From an uncultured Eubacteriales bacterium (lineage in GTDB: Bacteria; Bacillota; Clostridia; Peptostreptococcales; Anaerovoracaceae): DNA of 64,000 nt. Where the stretch lies: contig CACYFF010000005.1 in assembly GCA_902773665.1 (NCBI GenBank), positions 62,001 through 126,000 of the forward strand, in the 5' to 3' direction. Each line of letters opens with the position of its first letter. Position 1 is the stretch's first letter. The notes below the pieces were generated by a model. That model saw only the letters and a list, made by a program, of their open reading frames with translations. It did not search any database and was not told the origin of the DNA. Shown here piece by piece: positions 17,357-25,633 of this stretch. The translations under genes were made by a program, and so were the position numbers.

Positions 17357-18118
17357 ATGAAAAAAGGGAAATATATTATAACTGAGAATACAAACCTCGC
17401 CGCCGGCATCTGGAAGATGGTGCTGGCAGGCGACGGCACCGCCGTAACGGCACCGGGCCAGTTTATCGACATCAAGCTGGACGGCCGGTATCTGCGGCGG
17501 CCGATCTCGGTGCACGACGCAGACGAGGGCAGCATTACGATCATCTACAAGGTGCTGGGCCACGGCACGGACGACATGACCCGCTACGAGCCCGGCAAAC
17601 CGCTGGACGTTCTGGCGGGCTGCGGCAACGGGTTTCAGACCTGCGGAGACGGTTCTCTGTCCCAGCTGCGCCGGCCCCTCCTCATCGGCGGCGGCGTCGG
17701 CATTCCGCCCCTCTACCTGCTGGCGAAAAAGCTGATCGCATCCGGCTGCCTGTCCCAGGTCGTTCTCGGGTTCAACAGCGCGGAAGACGCCTTTTGCATC
17801 GAAGAATTCCGGGCGCTGGGCTGCACGGTGAACGTTGCTTCTGCAGACGGCTCCCTCGGAACGAAAGGCTTTGTCACGGACGCCCTCCCTGCCGCGGACA
17901 CCTACGACTGTTTCTACACCTGCGGGCCCCTGCCCATGCTCAAAGCGCTGGATAAGGCGATCCCCGCCGGCATCCCCGGACAGTTCTCCTTCGAGGAGCG
18001 CATGGGCTGCGGCTTCGGCGCCTGCATGGGATGCACCATCCCTGTCAAGGGCGGCTACAAGCGCATCTGCAAGGACGGGCCGGTGCTGGCCAGAGAGGAG
18101 ATCCTATGGGAGAAGTAA
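17357..18118 (+). CDS. pyrK: Dihydroorotate dehydrogenase electron-transfer subunit
   Basis: The 253-residue FAD and [2Fe-2S] protein passes electrons from dihydroorotate dehydrogenase 1B to NAD. Residues 1-100 are the flavin-binding barrel (RYLRRPISVHDAD), and LLIGGGVGIPPLYLLAKKL (~109-126) is the nucleotide-binding part. The cluster cysteines are C218, C223, C226 and C238, the expected spacing. I chose the ATG at 17357, since it gives the usual family start and GGGAGA lies 10 bases upstream. The 120 bases after carB show no other gene. The end overlaps pyrD by 13 bases. Confidence 0.9.
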   Translation: MKKGKYIITENTNLAAGIWKMVLAGDGTAVTAPGQFIDIKLDGRYLRRPISVHDADEGSITIIYKVLGHGTDDMTRYEPGKPLDVLAGCGNGFQTCGDGSLSQLRRPLLIGGGVGIPPLYLLAKKLIASGCLSQVVLGFNSAEDAFCIEEFRALGCTVNVASADGSLGTKGFVTDALPAADTYDCFYTCGPLPMLKALDKAIPAGIPGQFSFEERMGCGFGACMGCTIPVKGGYKRICKDGPVLAREEILWEK

Positions 18119-19023
18119 GAGAAAACCGTCTCGGGGTCACGCTGTGCGGCGTCGAGCTCGATAACCCCGTCATCCCCGCCTCCGGCACCTTCGGCTACGG
18201 CAAGGAGTTCGCAGAACTCTACGATATCAACATCCTCGGCACGTTCTCCTTCAAGGGAACCACAAAGGATCCGCGGCTGGGCAATCCCGTGCCCCGCATC
18301 GCGGAGGCTGCCAGCGGCATGCTGAACGCCGTCGGTCTTCAGAATCCCGGCGTGGACCACGTCATCGCCCACGAGCTGCCCGAAATGAAGGCATTTTTCC
18401 ATAAACCCGTCATGGCCAACGTCTCCGGCTTTTCCGTGGACGACTACGTCTACACCTGCGAAAAGCTGGACAAAGAGCCCCAGGTGGGCTGGCTGGAGGT
18501 CAACGTCTCCTGCCCCAACGTGCATGGCGGCGGCATGAGTTTCGGCACCGATCCGAAGGCCGCGGCGGAAGTGACCCGGGCAGTCAAGGCGGTCACGGCA
18601 AAGCCGGTCATCCTTAAGCTGTCCCCCAACGTGACGGATATCGCAGAGATCGCCAAAGCCTGCGAAGCTGCGGGCGCAGACGGGATCTCCCTCATCAATA
18701 CGCTGCTGGGCATGCGCATCGATCTGAAGACGAGAAAGCCCATCCTGGCCAACACCACGGGCGGATTATCCGGCCCTGCGGTGTTCCCGGTGGCGCTGCG
18801 CATGGTCTATCAGGTAGTCCGCGCCGTCTCCATTCCCGTCGTGGGCATGGGCGGTATCTCCTCCGCGGAAGACGTGCTGGAGATGATGATGGCGGGCGCC
18901 GCCGCCGTCGAAGTCGGCGCAGCGAATCTCGTGGATCCCTTCGCCTGCAAAAAGATCATCGAAGAACTGCCGGCAGCCATGGATAAATACGGAATCAAGA
19001 CCTTACAGGAACTGAAAGGATAG
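18106..19023 (+). CDS. pyrD: Dihydroorotate dehydrogenase, class 1B catalytic subunit
   Basis: The 305-residue FMN enzyme oxidises dihydroorotate to orotate with PyrK as partner. The active-site base is C136 in VNVSCPNVHGGGMSFG, and the cysteine identifies class 1 enzymes. Other conserved segments are NPVIPASGTFGYGKEF near the start and the FMN-phosphate site GMGGISSAEDVLEMMMAGA. The ATG at 18106, inside the end of pyrK, gives the usual N-terminus and follows GAGAGGAG; upstream extension would only read pyrK DNA. Confidence 0.94.
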   Translation: MGEVRENRLGVTLCGVELDNPVIPASGTFGYGKEFAELYDINILGTFSFKGTTKDPRLGNPVPRIAEAASGMLNAVGLQNPGVDHVIAHELPEMKAFFHKPVMANVSGFSVDDYVYTCEKLDKEPQVGWLEVNVSCPNVHGGGMSFGTDPKAAAEVTRAVKAVTAKPVILKLSPNVTDIAEIAKACEAAGADGISLINTLLGMRIDLKTRKPILANTTGGLSGPAVFPVALRMVYQVVRAVSIPVVGMGGISSAEDVLEMMMAGAAAVEVGAANLVDPFACKKIIEELPAAMDKYGIKTLQELKG

Positions 19024-19027
19024 CACA

Positions 19028-19726
19028 ATGGGTAAAGACGTTATCGTCGCCTGCGATTTCGCAAGCAAGGCGCAGACACTGGAATTTCTGGACCGGTTTA
19101 CGGGCCGCAAACCCTTCGTCAAGATCGGCATGGAGCTGTTCTACGCCGAAGGGCCGGACATCGTGCGGGAGATCAAGGCCAGAGGCCACAAGATCTTCCT
19201 GGATCTGAAGCTGCACGACATCCCCAATACGGTCAAGAGCGCAATGGCGGTCCTCACGGGCCTGGGCGTGGACATCATCAACGTGCATGCGGCGGGCACC
19301 AAGCGCATGATGGAAGCGGCGCTGGAAGGTCTCACCCGGCCGGACGGCACGCGGCCGCTGCTGATCGCGGTCACACAGCTCACCTCCACGGATCAGCAGG
19401 CCATGGAAGAGGATCTGTGGATCGATAAGCCGCTGCCCGAGGTCGTAATGCACTACGCAAAGTGCGCAGAAGACGCCGGATTGGACGGCGTGGTCTGCTC
19501 CCCGCTGGAAGCGAAAGCGGTGCATGAGACTTGCGGGGCGCAGTTCCTGACGGTGACCCCGGGCGTGCGCTTCGCCGAAAGCGCAGCGGGCGACCAGAAG
19601 CGGATCATGACCCCGCAGCAGGCCAGGATCGAAGGCTGCGACTACATCGTCGTGGGCCGTCCCATTACCAGAGCAGAAGACCCGGTGGCGGCGTACGAGC
19701 GCTGCTGCGCGGAGTTTATCGGATAA
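19028..19726 (+). CDS. pyrF: Orotidine 5'-phosphate decarboxylase
   Basis: The 232-residue TIM-barrel enzyme converts OMP to UMP. It has the catalytic motif DLKLHDIPNTVKSA (D-x-K-x-x-D near residues 58-63), VACDF at the start and the phosphate-binding end TPGVRF...YIVVGRPIT. It starts 4 bases after the pyrD stop; AAAGGA overlaps the end of pyrD. The length is normal for the bacterial family. Confidence 0.95.
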   Translation: MGKDVIVACDFASKAQTLEFLDRFTGRKPFVKIGMELFYAEGPDIVREIKARGHKIFLDLKLHDIPNTVKSAMAVLTGLGVDIINVHAAGTKRMMEAALEGLTRPDGTRPLLIAVTQLTSTDQQAMEEDLWIDKPLPEVVMHYAKCAEDAGLDGVVCSPLEAKAVHETCGAQFLTVTPGVRFAESAAGDQKRIMTPQQARIEGCDYIVVGRPITRAEDPVAAYERCCAEFIG

Positions 19727-19738
19727 AGGAGAAATACC

Positions 19739-20377
19739 ATGGAAACATCCAGACAGATCGCGAAAGATCTTTTAAGCATCAAAGCCGTGTTTTTCAGACC
19801 CGAAGAGCCCTTCACCTGGGCTTCCGGCATCAAGAGCCCGGTGTACTGTGATAACCGGCTCACTCTCACCGCGCCGGAAGTCCGCACCCACGTCGAAGAG
19901 GGCCTGGCGGAGATCATCCGCACCTATTATCCGGAGGCGGAAGTGCTGATGGGAACGTCCACGGCGGGCATCGCTCACGCGGCGATCGTGGGTCACATCA
20001 TGAACCTTCCCATGGGCTACGTGCGCTCCGGCGCCAAGGACCACGGTCGGCAGAACCAGATCGAAGGACGGCTGGAGCCGGGTCAGAAAGTCGTGGTCGT
20101 GGAAGACCTGATCTCCACCGGCGGCAGCGTGCTCGAAGTCGTGGAAGTGCTGAGAAACGCCGGGGCGGAAGTCCTGGGCGTCGCCTCCATCTTCACCTAC
20201 GGCATGAAGAAGGGCCTGGACCGCATGGCGGCTGCTAACGTCATCAACCACTCCCTGACGGACTTCGACGAGATCGCCAAAGTCGCCGCAGAGGAAGGTT
20301 ACATCCCCGAAAGCGACATTGCGCGGCTCATCGCGTTCCGCAATAACCCTTCGGACGAGAGCTGGATCGGCAAGTAA
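19739..20377 (+). CDS. pyrE: Orotate phosphoribosyltransferase
   Basis: The 212-residue enzyme joins orotate and PRPP to give OMP. The PRPP-binding motif VVVVEDLISTGGSVLEVVE is clear near residues 119-137. The GHIMNLPMGYVRSGAKDHGR region supplies the catalytic lysine and loop. It starts 12 bases after pyrF behind AAAGGAG and ends 12 bases before pyrB. Confidence 0.95.
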   Translation: METSRQIAKDLLSIKAVFFRPEEPFTWASGIKSPVYCDNRLTLTAPEVRTHVEEGLAEIIRTYYPEAEVLMGTSTAGIAHAAIVGHIMNLPMGYVRSGAKDHGRQNQIEGRLEPGQKVVVVEDLISTGGSVLEVVEVLRNAGAEVLGVASIFTYGMKKGLDRMAAANVINHSLTDFDEIAKVAAEEGYIPESDIARLIAFRNNPSDESWIGK

Positions 20378-20389
20378 AGGAGACCGGAC

Positions 20390-21478
20390 ATGAAAAGAAG
20401 CGTTATCGATACCGTAGATCTGAGCAAGGAAGAGGTGCAGGGGCTGCTGGATACGGCGATGGATATCATCGCTGACCCCGCCAAATACGCTCATGCCTGC
20501 GCCGGCAAGAAGCTGGCCACCCTGTTCTTCGAACCTTCCACCCGCACCCGCATGAGTTTCGAAGCCGCCATGTACGAACTGGGCGGCAACGTCATCTCCA
20601 TGACGGATGCCGGCACATCTTCTGCCACCAAGGGCGAGACCGTGGCCGATACCGTAAAGGTCGTCAGCAACTACGTGGACATCATCGCCCAGCGGCATCC
20701 GAAGGCCGGTGCTGCCCTGGTCTCCGCGGTGAACGCACAGATCCCCGTCATCAATGCCGGTGACGGCGGTCACTGCCATCCCACCCAGACTTTCGCGGAC
20801 CTGCTGACCATCTACCGGGAGTACGGAAAGATGGACGGCCTCACCATCGGTTTCTGCGGCGATCTGCTGTACGGCCGCACCGTGCACTCCCTGATGAGCG
20901 CCATGGCCCGCTACGAAGACACGAAGTTCGTGCTCATCTCCCCGGACGAGCTGAAGGTGCCCCGCCATCTGATCGACGATGTGGTCACCCCGAACAGCAT
21001 CCCCTGCGAGGAAACGGCCTCCCTGGAGGACGCGCTGCCCAAGCTGGACGTGCTGTACATGACCCGCATCCAGAAGGAGCGCTTCGACGATATCGAACAG
21101 TACGAGCGGCTGAAGAGCTCCTACGTGCTGGACGCGGAAAAGATGAAGCTGGCAAAACCGGACTGCATCGTGATGCACCCGCTGCCCCGGGTGGACGAGA
21201 TCGCGGTGGAAGTGGACGAAGATCCCAGGGCCCGTTATTTCGAACAGACCTATAACGGAAAGATCATGCGCATGGCGCTCATCTTAAAGCTGCTGGGCGA
21301 TCAGGACCCGGCGCATACCTATCCCGGCGGCCCATTCTCCCTGTGGAACGAGGCGATGGAAGACAACGCATATCGCTGCACGAATCCCAAATGCATTTGC
21401 GCGGCGGAGCGCTCGATCCGGCACAAATACTATGTCGCCAAAAACGGCAGCAAACGCTGCGTATACTGTGAGCAATAG
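20390..21478 (+). CDS. pyrB: Aspartate carbamoyltransferase with fused C-terminal PyrI-like zinc module
   Basis: Residues 1-305 are a full catalytic chain that joins carbamoyl phosphate and aspartate. The carbamoyl-phosphate motif is FFEPSTRTRMSFE (47-59), and HPLPRVDEI (263-271) is the aspartate-side motif. Usual chains end near residue 310, but this one has ~55 more residues. The extra part holds C330-x4-C335 (CTNPKC) and C357-x2-C360 (CVYC), the same pattern as the zinc-binding domain of the regulatory subunit PyrI. The nucleotide-binding PyrI domain is absent. The module may link catalytic trimers without allosteric nucleotide control, which is inference. Last gene of the operon. Confidence 0.93.
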   Translation: MKRSVIDTVDLSKEEVQGLLDTAMDIIADPAKYAHACAGKKLATLFFEPSTRTRMSFEAAMYELGGNVISMTDAGTSSATKGETVADTVKVVSNYVDIIAQRHPKAGAALVSAVNAQIPVINAGDGGHCHPTQTFADLLTIYREYGKMDGLTIGFCGDLLYGRTVHSLMSAMARYEDTKFVLISPDELKVPRHLIDDVVTPNSIPCEETASLEDALPKLDVLYMTRIQKERFDDIEQYERLKSSYVLDAEKMKLAKPDCIVMHPLPRVDEIAVEVDEDPRARYFEQTYNGKIMRMALILKLLGDQDPAHTYPGGPFSLWNEAMEDNAYRCTNPKCICAAERSIRHKYYVAKNGSKRCVYCEQ

Positions 21479-21502
21479 CGCAAAGATGCCATAAAAAGCA
21501 AG

Positions 21503-21538
21503 AAAAAACACCGGAAGATCTCTCTCCGGTGTTTTTCT
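21503..21538. terminator. Terminator of the pyr operon (bidirectional)
   Basis: AAACACCGGA and TCCGGTGTTT form the stem, with an A-run before it and a T-run after it. It lies between convergent pyrB and the sodium:solute symporter gene. Confidence 0.85.
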
Positions 21539-21553
21539 TATGCAAAATGCAGC

Positions 21554-22936
21554 CTATGCTTTCTTTTTAGCGGCCAGACCCAGGACAACGCACACCACGG
21601 AGACCGCCATGCCCAGGAACAGGCTGTCGAAGGGCAGCCCCATCAGCTTGCCGGCGAACACCGCGGCAGGCGACAGGATAACGGAAGCCAGGATAAACCG
21701 TTTATCCACGCGCCCCGGCATCCACAGCGCGCCTAAAAGAGGCATAAAGACCACCGCAGCCCGCAGTCCCATGGACATAAACGCGAACTGCAGGATGATG
21801 TCGCCCAAAGATCCGCAGGACAGCGCGCCTGCCAGCGCCAGCACCAGCACGATCCACACCTTGGCGAGGCGGCCGGCTTTGGCCGGGTCATCGAAGCGGC
21901 GGGTGACCCGCGGAACGATGTCGTTGTTGAGCATCGTCGAGATGCCCAGCGCGAGCCCTGCCCCGGTGCCCACAGCCGCGATAAACAGACCCGCCAGCAC
22001 CACGCCCGCCAGAACGGGAGGCACGTGGGCGGTGATGAAGGTCGTTAAAGCAGTCTTGGCGGTCATACCGGGATACAGGTCCGCATGGGCTCTCATATAC
22101 AATCCCACCAGGATGCCGCCGGTACCGATGGGCGGAATGAGGAATGCGGAAAGCAGCGCACCGGCCTTCCCTGCCGCATCGCTTCTCGCGGCCAGCACCC
22201 CCTGCGCATAGGTCTGGGTCGTCAGCACGCCCAAAAGCAGGGAAAGTGCGGAGCCCAGGTCCTTACCGGCGCCTCTGGCCAGCAGGGAGAAGAAGTTTAC
22301 CCCTTCTGGATTATCGATGCCGTGCACCATGTCGACGAATCCCCCGACCCCCGCCGTCTTCTGCAGCACCAGCACGCCGCAGGCCATCATGGCCACGTAG
22401 AGCAGCACGGTCTTGACGATACCGACGACGCCGGCGCCTCTCGTGCCGCCGAACACGACGTACAGCACCATGAAGACAGCCGAAAACGCCGCAGCTGCAG
22501 CGATGCCCAGATGCGGGGCGATCACCGCCACTACCGCCGTCGCCGACAGGATCTGCGAGATGATGTTGATGAACGTGCCGACGGAGTTCAGCACGGAAGC
22601 TGTCATGCCGACGGTCTGGCCGTACTCTTTGCGGATCATGCCCACCAGCGTCCGCTCGCCGTTTCTGCGCAGCGGCACGGCATAGACCAGGCCCAGCACG
22701 AGGCAGGAAATGCCGGCGCCCAGCGTAAACCACCAGGCAGACATGCCGTAGGTATAGGCAAGCTGCGCCGTACCCACCGTGGAGGAGCCGCCCACCAGCG
22801 TTCCGATGATGACCCCCGCCACGATCGCGGCATTGCTGCCTTTATCTTTTTTCTTCTGATGCGTCCCGGTCCACAGCGCCAGCGTTACGATGGCCGCCAG
22901 CGTGATCCCGAGACTTGCGAGCAATGCAGGGTTCAA
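21554..22936 (-). CDS. Sodium:solute symporter family (SSS) transporter
   Basis: The 460-residue protein has about 12-13 hydrophobic helices and SSS-type features such as GGSSTVGTAQLAYTYGMSAW in the first helices, YAVPLRRNGERTLVGMI, and GTGAGLALGISTMLNNDIVPR in the later half. It should import an organic acid, amino acid or similar solute with sodium. Its ATG overlaps the stop of the oxidoreductase gamma gene by 4 bases, so it belongs to the same operon and probably imports the substrate or a precursor of that pathway. The substrate itself cannot be read from sequence. Confidence 0.85.
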   Translation of the reverse strand: MNPALLASLGITLAAIVTLALWTGTHQKKKDKGSNAAIVAGVIIGTLVGGSSTVGTAQLAYTYGMSAWWFTLGAGISCLVLGLVYAVPLRRNGERTLVGMIRKEYGQTVGMTASVLNSVGTFINIISQILSATAVVAVIAPHLGIAAAAAFSAVFMVLYVVFGGTRGAGVVGIVKTVLLYVAMMACGVLVLQKTAGVGGFVDMVHGIDNPEGVNFFSLLARGAGKDLGSALSLLLGVLTTQTYAQGVLAARSDAAGKAGALLSAFLIPPIGTGGILVGLYMRAHADLYPGMTAKTALTTFITAHVPPVLAGVVLAGLFIAAVGTGAGLALGISTMLNNDIVPRVTRRFDDPAKAGRLAKVWIVLVLALAGALSCGSLGDIILQFAFMSMGLRAAVVFMPLLGALWMPGRVDKRFILASVILSPAAVFAGKLMGLPFDSLFLGMAVSVVCVVLGLAAKKKA

Positions 22937-23493
22937 ATCGCGTCCTCCTGCAGCTTTGCGCCTTCTTCATAGCCCCGGTCGAAGGCCTTCTCGTTCAGGG
23001 CGATCACCTTATCGCTCTTGCCCTGGAAGAACTTGCGGATCGCTTCCTTGGCGCCCTCGGGGGTGATGACCTTCGTGAGGCCCGCGATGATGCCCATCGT
23101 CAGGATGTTGGTGGTCTGGGGGTTGCCCAACTCTTTGGCCATCTGCGTAATGGGAAGACCCTTCTGCGGCCCCTGAGCCACCGCATCCGGTGCGACCTCA
23201 TCGCTGTTAAACAATAGCAGCGCATCGCCGATCTTGCCGGAATACCGCGCGTAAGCGACCTGGTGCAGGCAGACCACCAGATCCGGTTCCGTCACGTCCG
23301 GGAAATAGATCTCCTCGTCGGAGACGATGACGTCGGATTTGGCAAAGGTGCCCCGGGTCTCGACGCCGTATTCCGAGGAGAGCGTCGCTTTTTTATGTTC
23401 GTGGACCGCCGCAGCCTCTGCGATCAGCGTGCCGCAGAGGATCATGCCCTGGCCGCCCACGCCGGAGATCGTGATCTCTTTCTGTGTCTTCAT
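22933..23493 (-). CDS. korC: 2-oxoacid:ferredoxin oxidoreductase, gamma subunit
   Basis: The 186-residue protein starts EITISGVGGQGMILCGTLIA, the hallmark of gamma subunits of the pyruvate/2-oxoacid:ferredoxin oxidoreductase family, and has SEYGVETRGTFAKSDV near residue 47. The start ATG at 23493 overlaps the beta-subunit stop by 4 bases; the longer frame upstream is inside the beta gene. It is the last enzyme gene of the delta-alpha-beta-gamma set. Confidence 0.9.
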   Translation of the reverse strand: MKTQKEITISGVGGQGMILCGTLIAEAAAVHEHKKATLSSEYGVETRGTFAKSDVIVSDEEIYFPDVTEPDLVVCLHQVAYARYSGKIGDALLLFNSDEVAPDAVAQGPQKGLPITQMAKELGNPQTTNILTMGIIAGLTKVITPEGAKEAIRKFFQGKSDKVIALNEKAFDRGYEEGAKLQEDAI

Positions 23494-24305
23494 TCGTTTT
23501 CGCCCCCTCTCAGGCTGTCGATCACCTTCTGGTATGCGGTGCTGTAGTCTTCCTGCTCCCGCTCTTCGAAGATGCCGGTCACGAACTTGCCCTGCAGCTC
23601 GTCCCGGGTCATGCCGGCAGCCTTTTCCTGACTGATCGTGTTGTCCTTGATCCACTGCATCATCTTCGGCGCGTCGCCCAGCTTGTTGGAGCGGCCGAAG
23701 TGGGTCGGACAGGGGGAGATGACCTCCACGAAGGAGAATCCCTTGTGGTCGATGGCCTTGCTGATGAGCTTATCCAGCTGCACCACGTCGTAGACCGTGC
23801 CGCGGGCGACGAAAGGCGCCCCCGCCGCCTGCACCACCTTGCAGACGTCGAAGCCGTTTTCCACGTGGCCGTAGGGGGAGGTCTTCGTAATGGCATGCTT
23901 GGGCGTCGTACCGGAATACTGGCCGCCGGTCATGCCGTAATTCAGATTGTTGACCATGATGGCCACCAGGTCCACATTGCGGCGTGCCGCATGGATCAGA
24001 TGGTTGCCGCCGATGGTGATGCCGTCGCCGTCCCCCATCAGGGTAAAGACGTTCAGGGACGGGTTCGCCAGTTTAATGCCCGTGGAAAACGGCAACGCAC
24101 GGCCATGGGTGCCGTGGAAGCTGTTGGTGGTCACGTAGTCGTCCGCCTTGCCCCAGCAGCCGATGCCGGTGGTGATGACGGTGTTCTCCCGGGTAAAGCC
24201 GCGCTTATCGATGTTGCGCAGGATAGCCTGCAGCACGATGCCGTTGCCGCAGCCGGCGCACCAGAACAGCGGCAGTTTTTCTTCGAGCAGATAATCTTTT
24301 ATCAT
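23490..24305 (-). CDS. korB: 2-oxoacid:ferredoxin oxidoreductase, beta subunit (thiamine diphosphate-binding)
   Basis: The 271-residue subunit binds thiamine diphosphate. It has the early motif FWCAGCGNGIVLQAI, then TGIGCWGK, and the cofactor motif MGDGDGITIGGNH (G-D-G...N type) with VNNLNYGMTGGQ following. FVARGTVYDVVQLDKLISKA lies in the C-terminal half. It overlaps the alpha gene by 4 bases. With the alpha, gamma and delta subunits it should oxidatively decarboxylate a 2-oxoacid to an acyl-CoA and reduce ferredoxin. Confidence 0.92.
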   Translation of the reverse strand: MIKDYLLEEKLPLFWCAGCGNGIVLQAILRNIDKRGFTRENTVITTGIGCWGKADDYVTTNSFHGTHGRALPFSTGIKLANPSLNVFTLMGDGDGITIGGNHLIHAARRNVDLVAIMVNNLNYGMTGGQYSGTTPKHAITKTSPYGHVENGFDVCKVVQAAGAPFVARGTVYDVVQLDKLISKAIDHKGFSFVEVISPCPTHFGRSNKLGDAPKMMQWIKDNTISQEKAAGMTRDELQGKFVTGIFEEREQEDYSTAYQKVIDSLRGGENE

Positions 24306-25432
24306 TTTGCCGCCTCCTCTACTTCAGCCAGGATCTGCGCCGGAACGATGGGCTGTCCGTCGATACGGTTGACCCCGATCACGGGAATGTTCTTTTCGTT
24401 GCGCTTTTCCACTTCGCCGATGTACTGGCCCAGGTTGAGCTCCGGCACGATGACGGTCTTTGCCTGCGCGATCGCTTCCCGGATCTCCTGGTCGGGCACG
24501 GGCCACAGCGTTACGATCTGCAGCACGCCGGCCTTAATGCCCTCCTCCCGCGCCTTCTTCATGGCGGACAGCGCGGATCTGGCCGCGCCGCCGTAGCAGA
24601 TCAGCACGATCTCGGCGTCATCCATGTTATAGCGGCGGGTGATCGCGATCTCTTCCGCATGGGCTTCGATCTTCTCGCTCAGATGGCGGATGATGCGGTC
24701 CGCGTTGTCGGGCCGGGCGCAGGGTCTGCCCCACTCGTCGTGCATGGAACCGTTCACCTTAAAGATGTACGGGCTGCCGAAGTGGCTGAGGGGCGCCAGG
24801 CCGTTGCTATGGTCGTAGGGCCGGTAGTCCTTCGGATCGCCGGTGGGTTCGGGCCGCTCGAAGATGTCCAGCTCTTCCGGGCTCTTGAGGATGACCTGCT
24901 CCCGCAGGTGACCGATGATCTCGTCCGACAGGAAAATGACCGGCGTGCGGTATTTCTCAGAATAGTTAAACGCCGTGACCATCAGATCGAAACAATCCTG
25001 CACGGAGGACGGCGACAATACGATGATGGAATGGTCGCCGTGGGTGCCCCAGCGGGCCTGCAGCACGTCGCCCTGGGCGGGCTTGGTGGCAAGGCCTGTG
25101 GAGGGACCGGAACGCTGCACGTCGATGAGCACGCAGGGGATCTCCCCCATCACGGCGACGCCAAGGTTTTCCGCCATCAGGGAGAGTCCGGGACCGCTGG
25201 TGGCCGTGTAGGCTTTCTTGCCTGCGGCAGAGGCGCCGATGAGGGCCGCCATGCTGCCGATCTCATCTTCCATCTGCACGTACAGACCGCCCACCTGAGG
25301 CAAGCGGATGGAAGAGGTCTCCGCCACTTCGCTGGAAGGCGTAATGGGATATCCCGCATAGAATCTGGCACCGGCTGCGATCGCGCCTTCCGTCATCGCC
25401 TCGTTGCCCTGCATAAATCTGAATTCACCCAT
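24302..25432 (-). CDS. korA: 2-oxoacid:ferredoxin oxidoreductase, alpha subunit
   Basis: The 376-residue subunit has the N-terminal MQGNEAMTEGAIAAGARFYA and GYPITPSSEVAE motifs of the family, TATSGPGLSLMAENLG (~77-92) and a C-terminal transketolase-like domain (VPELNLGQYIGEVEK). The four-gene layout fits 2-oxoglutarate (Kor) or branched-chain 2-oxoacid (Vor) enzymes, and the choice between them cannot be made by eye. It lies 3 bases after the delta gene and overlaps beta by 4 bases. Confidence 0.92.
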   Translation of the reverse strand: MGEFRFMQGNEAMTEGAIAAGARFYAGYPITPSSEVAETSSIRLPQVGGLYVQMEDEIGSMAALIGASAAGKKAYTATSGPGLSLMAENLGVAVMGEIPCVLIDVQRSGPSTGLATKPAQGDVLQARWGTHGDHSIIVLSPSSVQDCFDLMVTAFNYSEKYRTPVIFLSDEIIGHLREQVILKSPEELDIFERPEPTGDPKDYRPYDHSNGLAPLSHFGSPYIFKVNGSMHDEWGRPCARPDNADRIIRHLSEKIEAHAEEIAITRRYNMDDAEIVLICYGGAARSALSAMKKAREEGIKAGVLQIVTLWPVPDQEIREAIAQAKTVIVPELNLGQYIGEVEKRNEKNIPVIGVNRIDGQPIVPAQILAEVEEAAK

Positions 25433-25435
25433 GGT

Positions 25436-25621
25436 CTAACCCTCCACCGTTACGGCAAAGTCCGGGCAGCGCATCTCGCACAGCCGGCAGCCGATGCAGT
25501 CCTCGGGACGGGCCGCAACGGGTCTTCCGTCCTCGTCTCTATCGAACACTTTTTTCGGGCAGAACGCGGCGCAGATGCCGCATTTCTTGCACCATTTTTC
25601 GTTGATCGTTATCGTTTTCAC
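25436..25621 (-). CDS. korD: 2-oxoacid:ferredoxin oxidoreductase, delta subunit (2x[4Fe-4S] ferredoxin)
   Basis: The 61-residue ferredoxin has two cluster motifs, WCKKCGICAAFCPKKVF and CIGCRLCEMRCPDFAV, each C-x2-C-x2-C-x3-C-P. It leads the oxidoreductase set and should pass electrons from the beta subunit to soluble ferredoxin. It starts 12 bases after the CoA-transferase subunit B stop, behind AAAGGAG. Confidence 0.93.
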   Translation of the reverse strand: MKTITINEKWCKKCGICAAFCPKKVFDRDEDGRPVAARPEDCIGCRLCEMRCPDFAVTVEG

Positions 25622-25633
25622 TGTTATCTCCTT

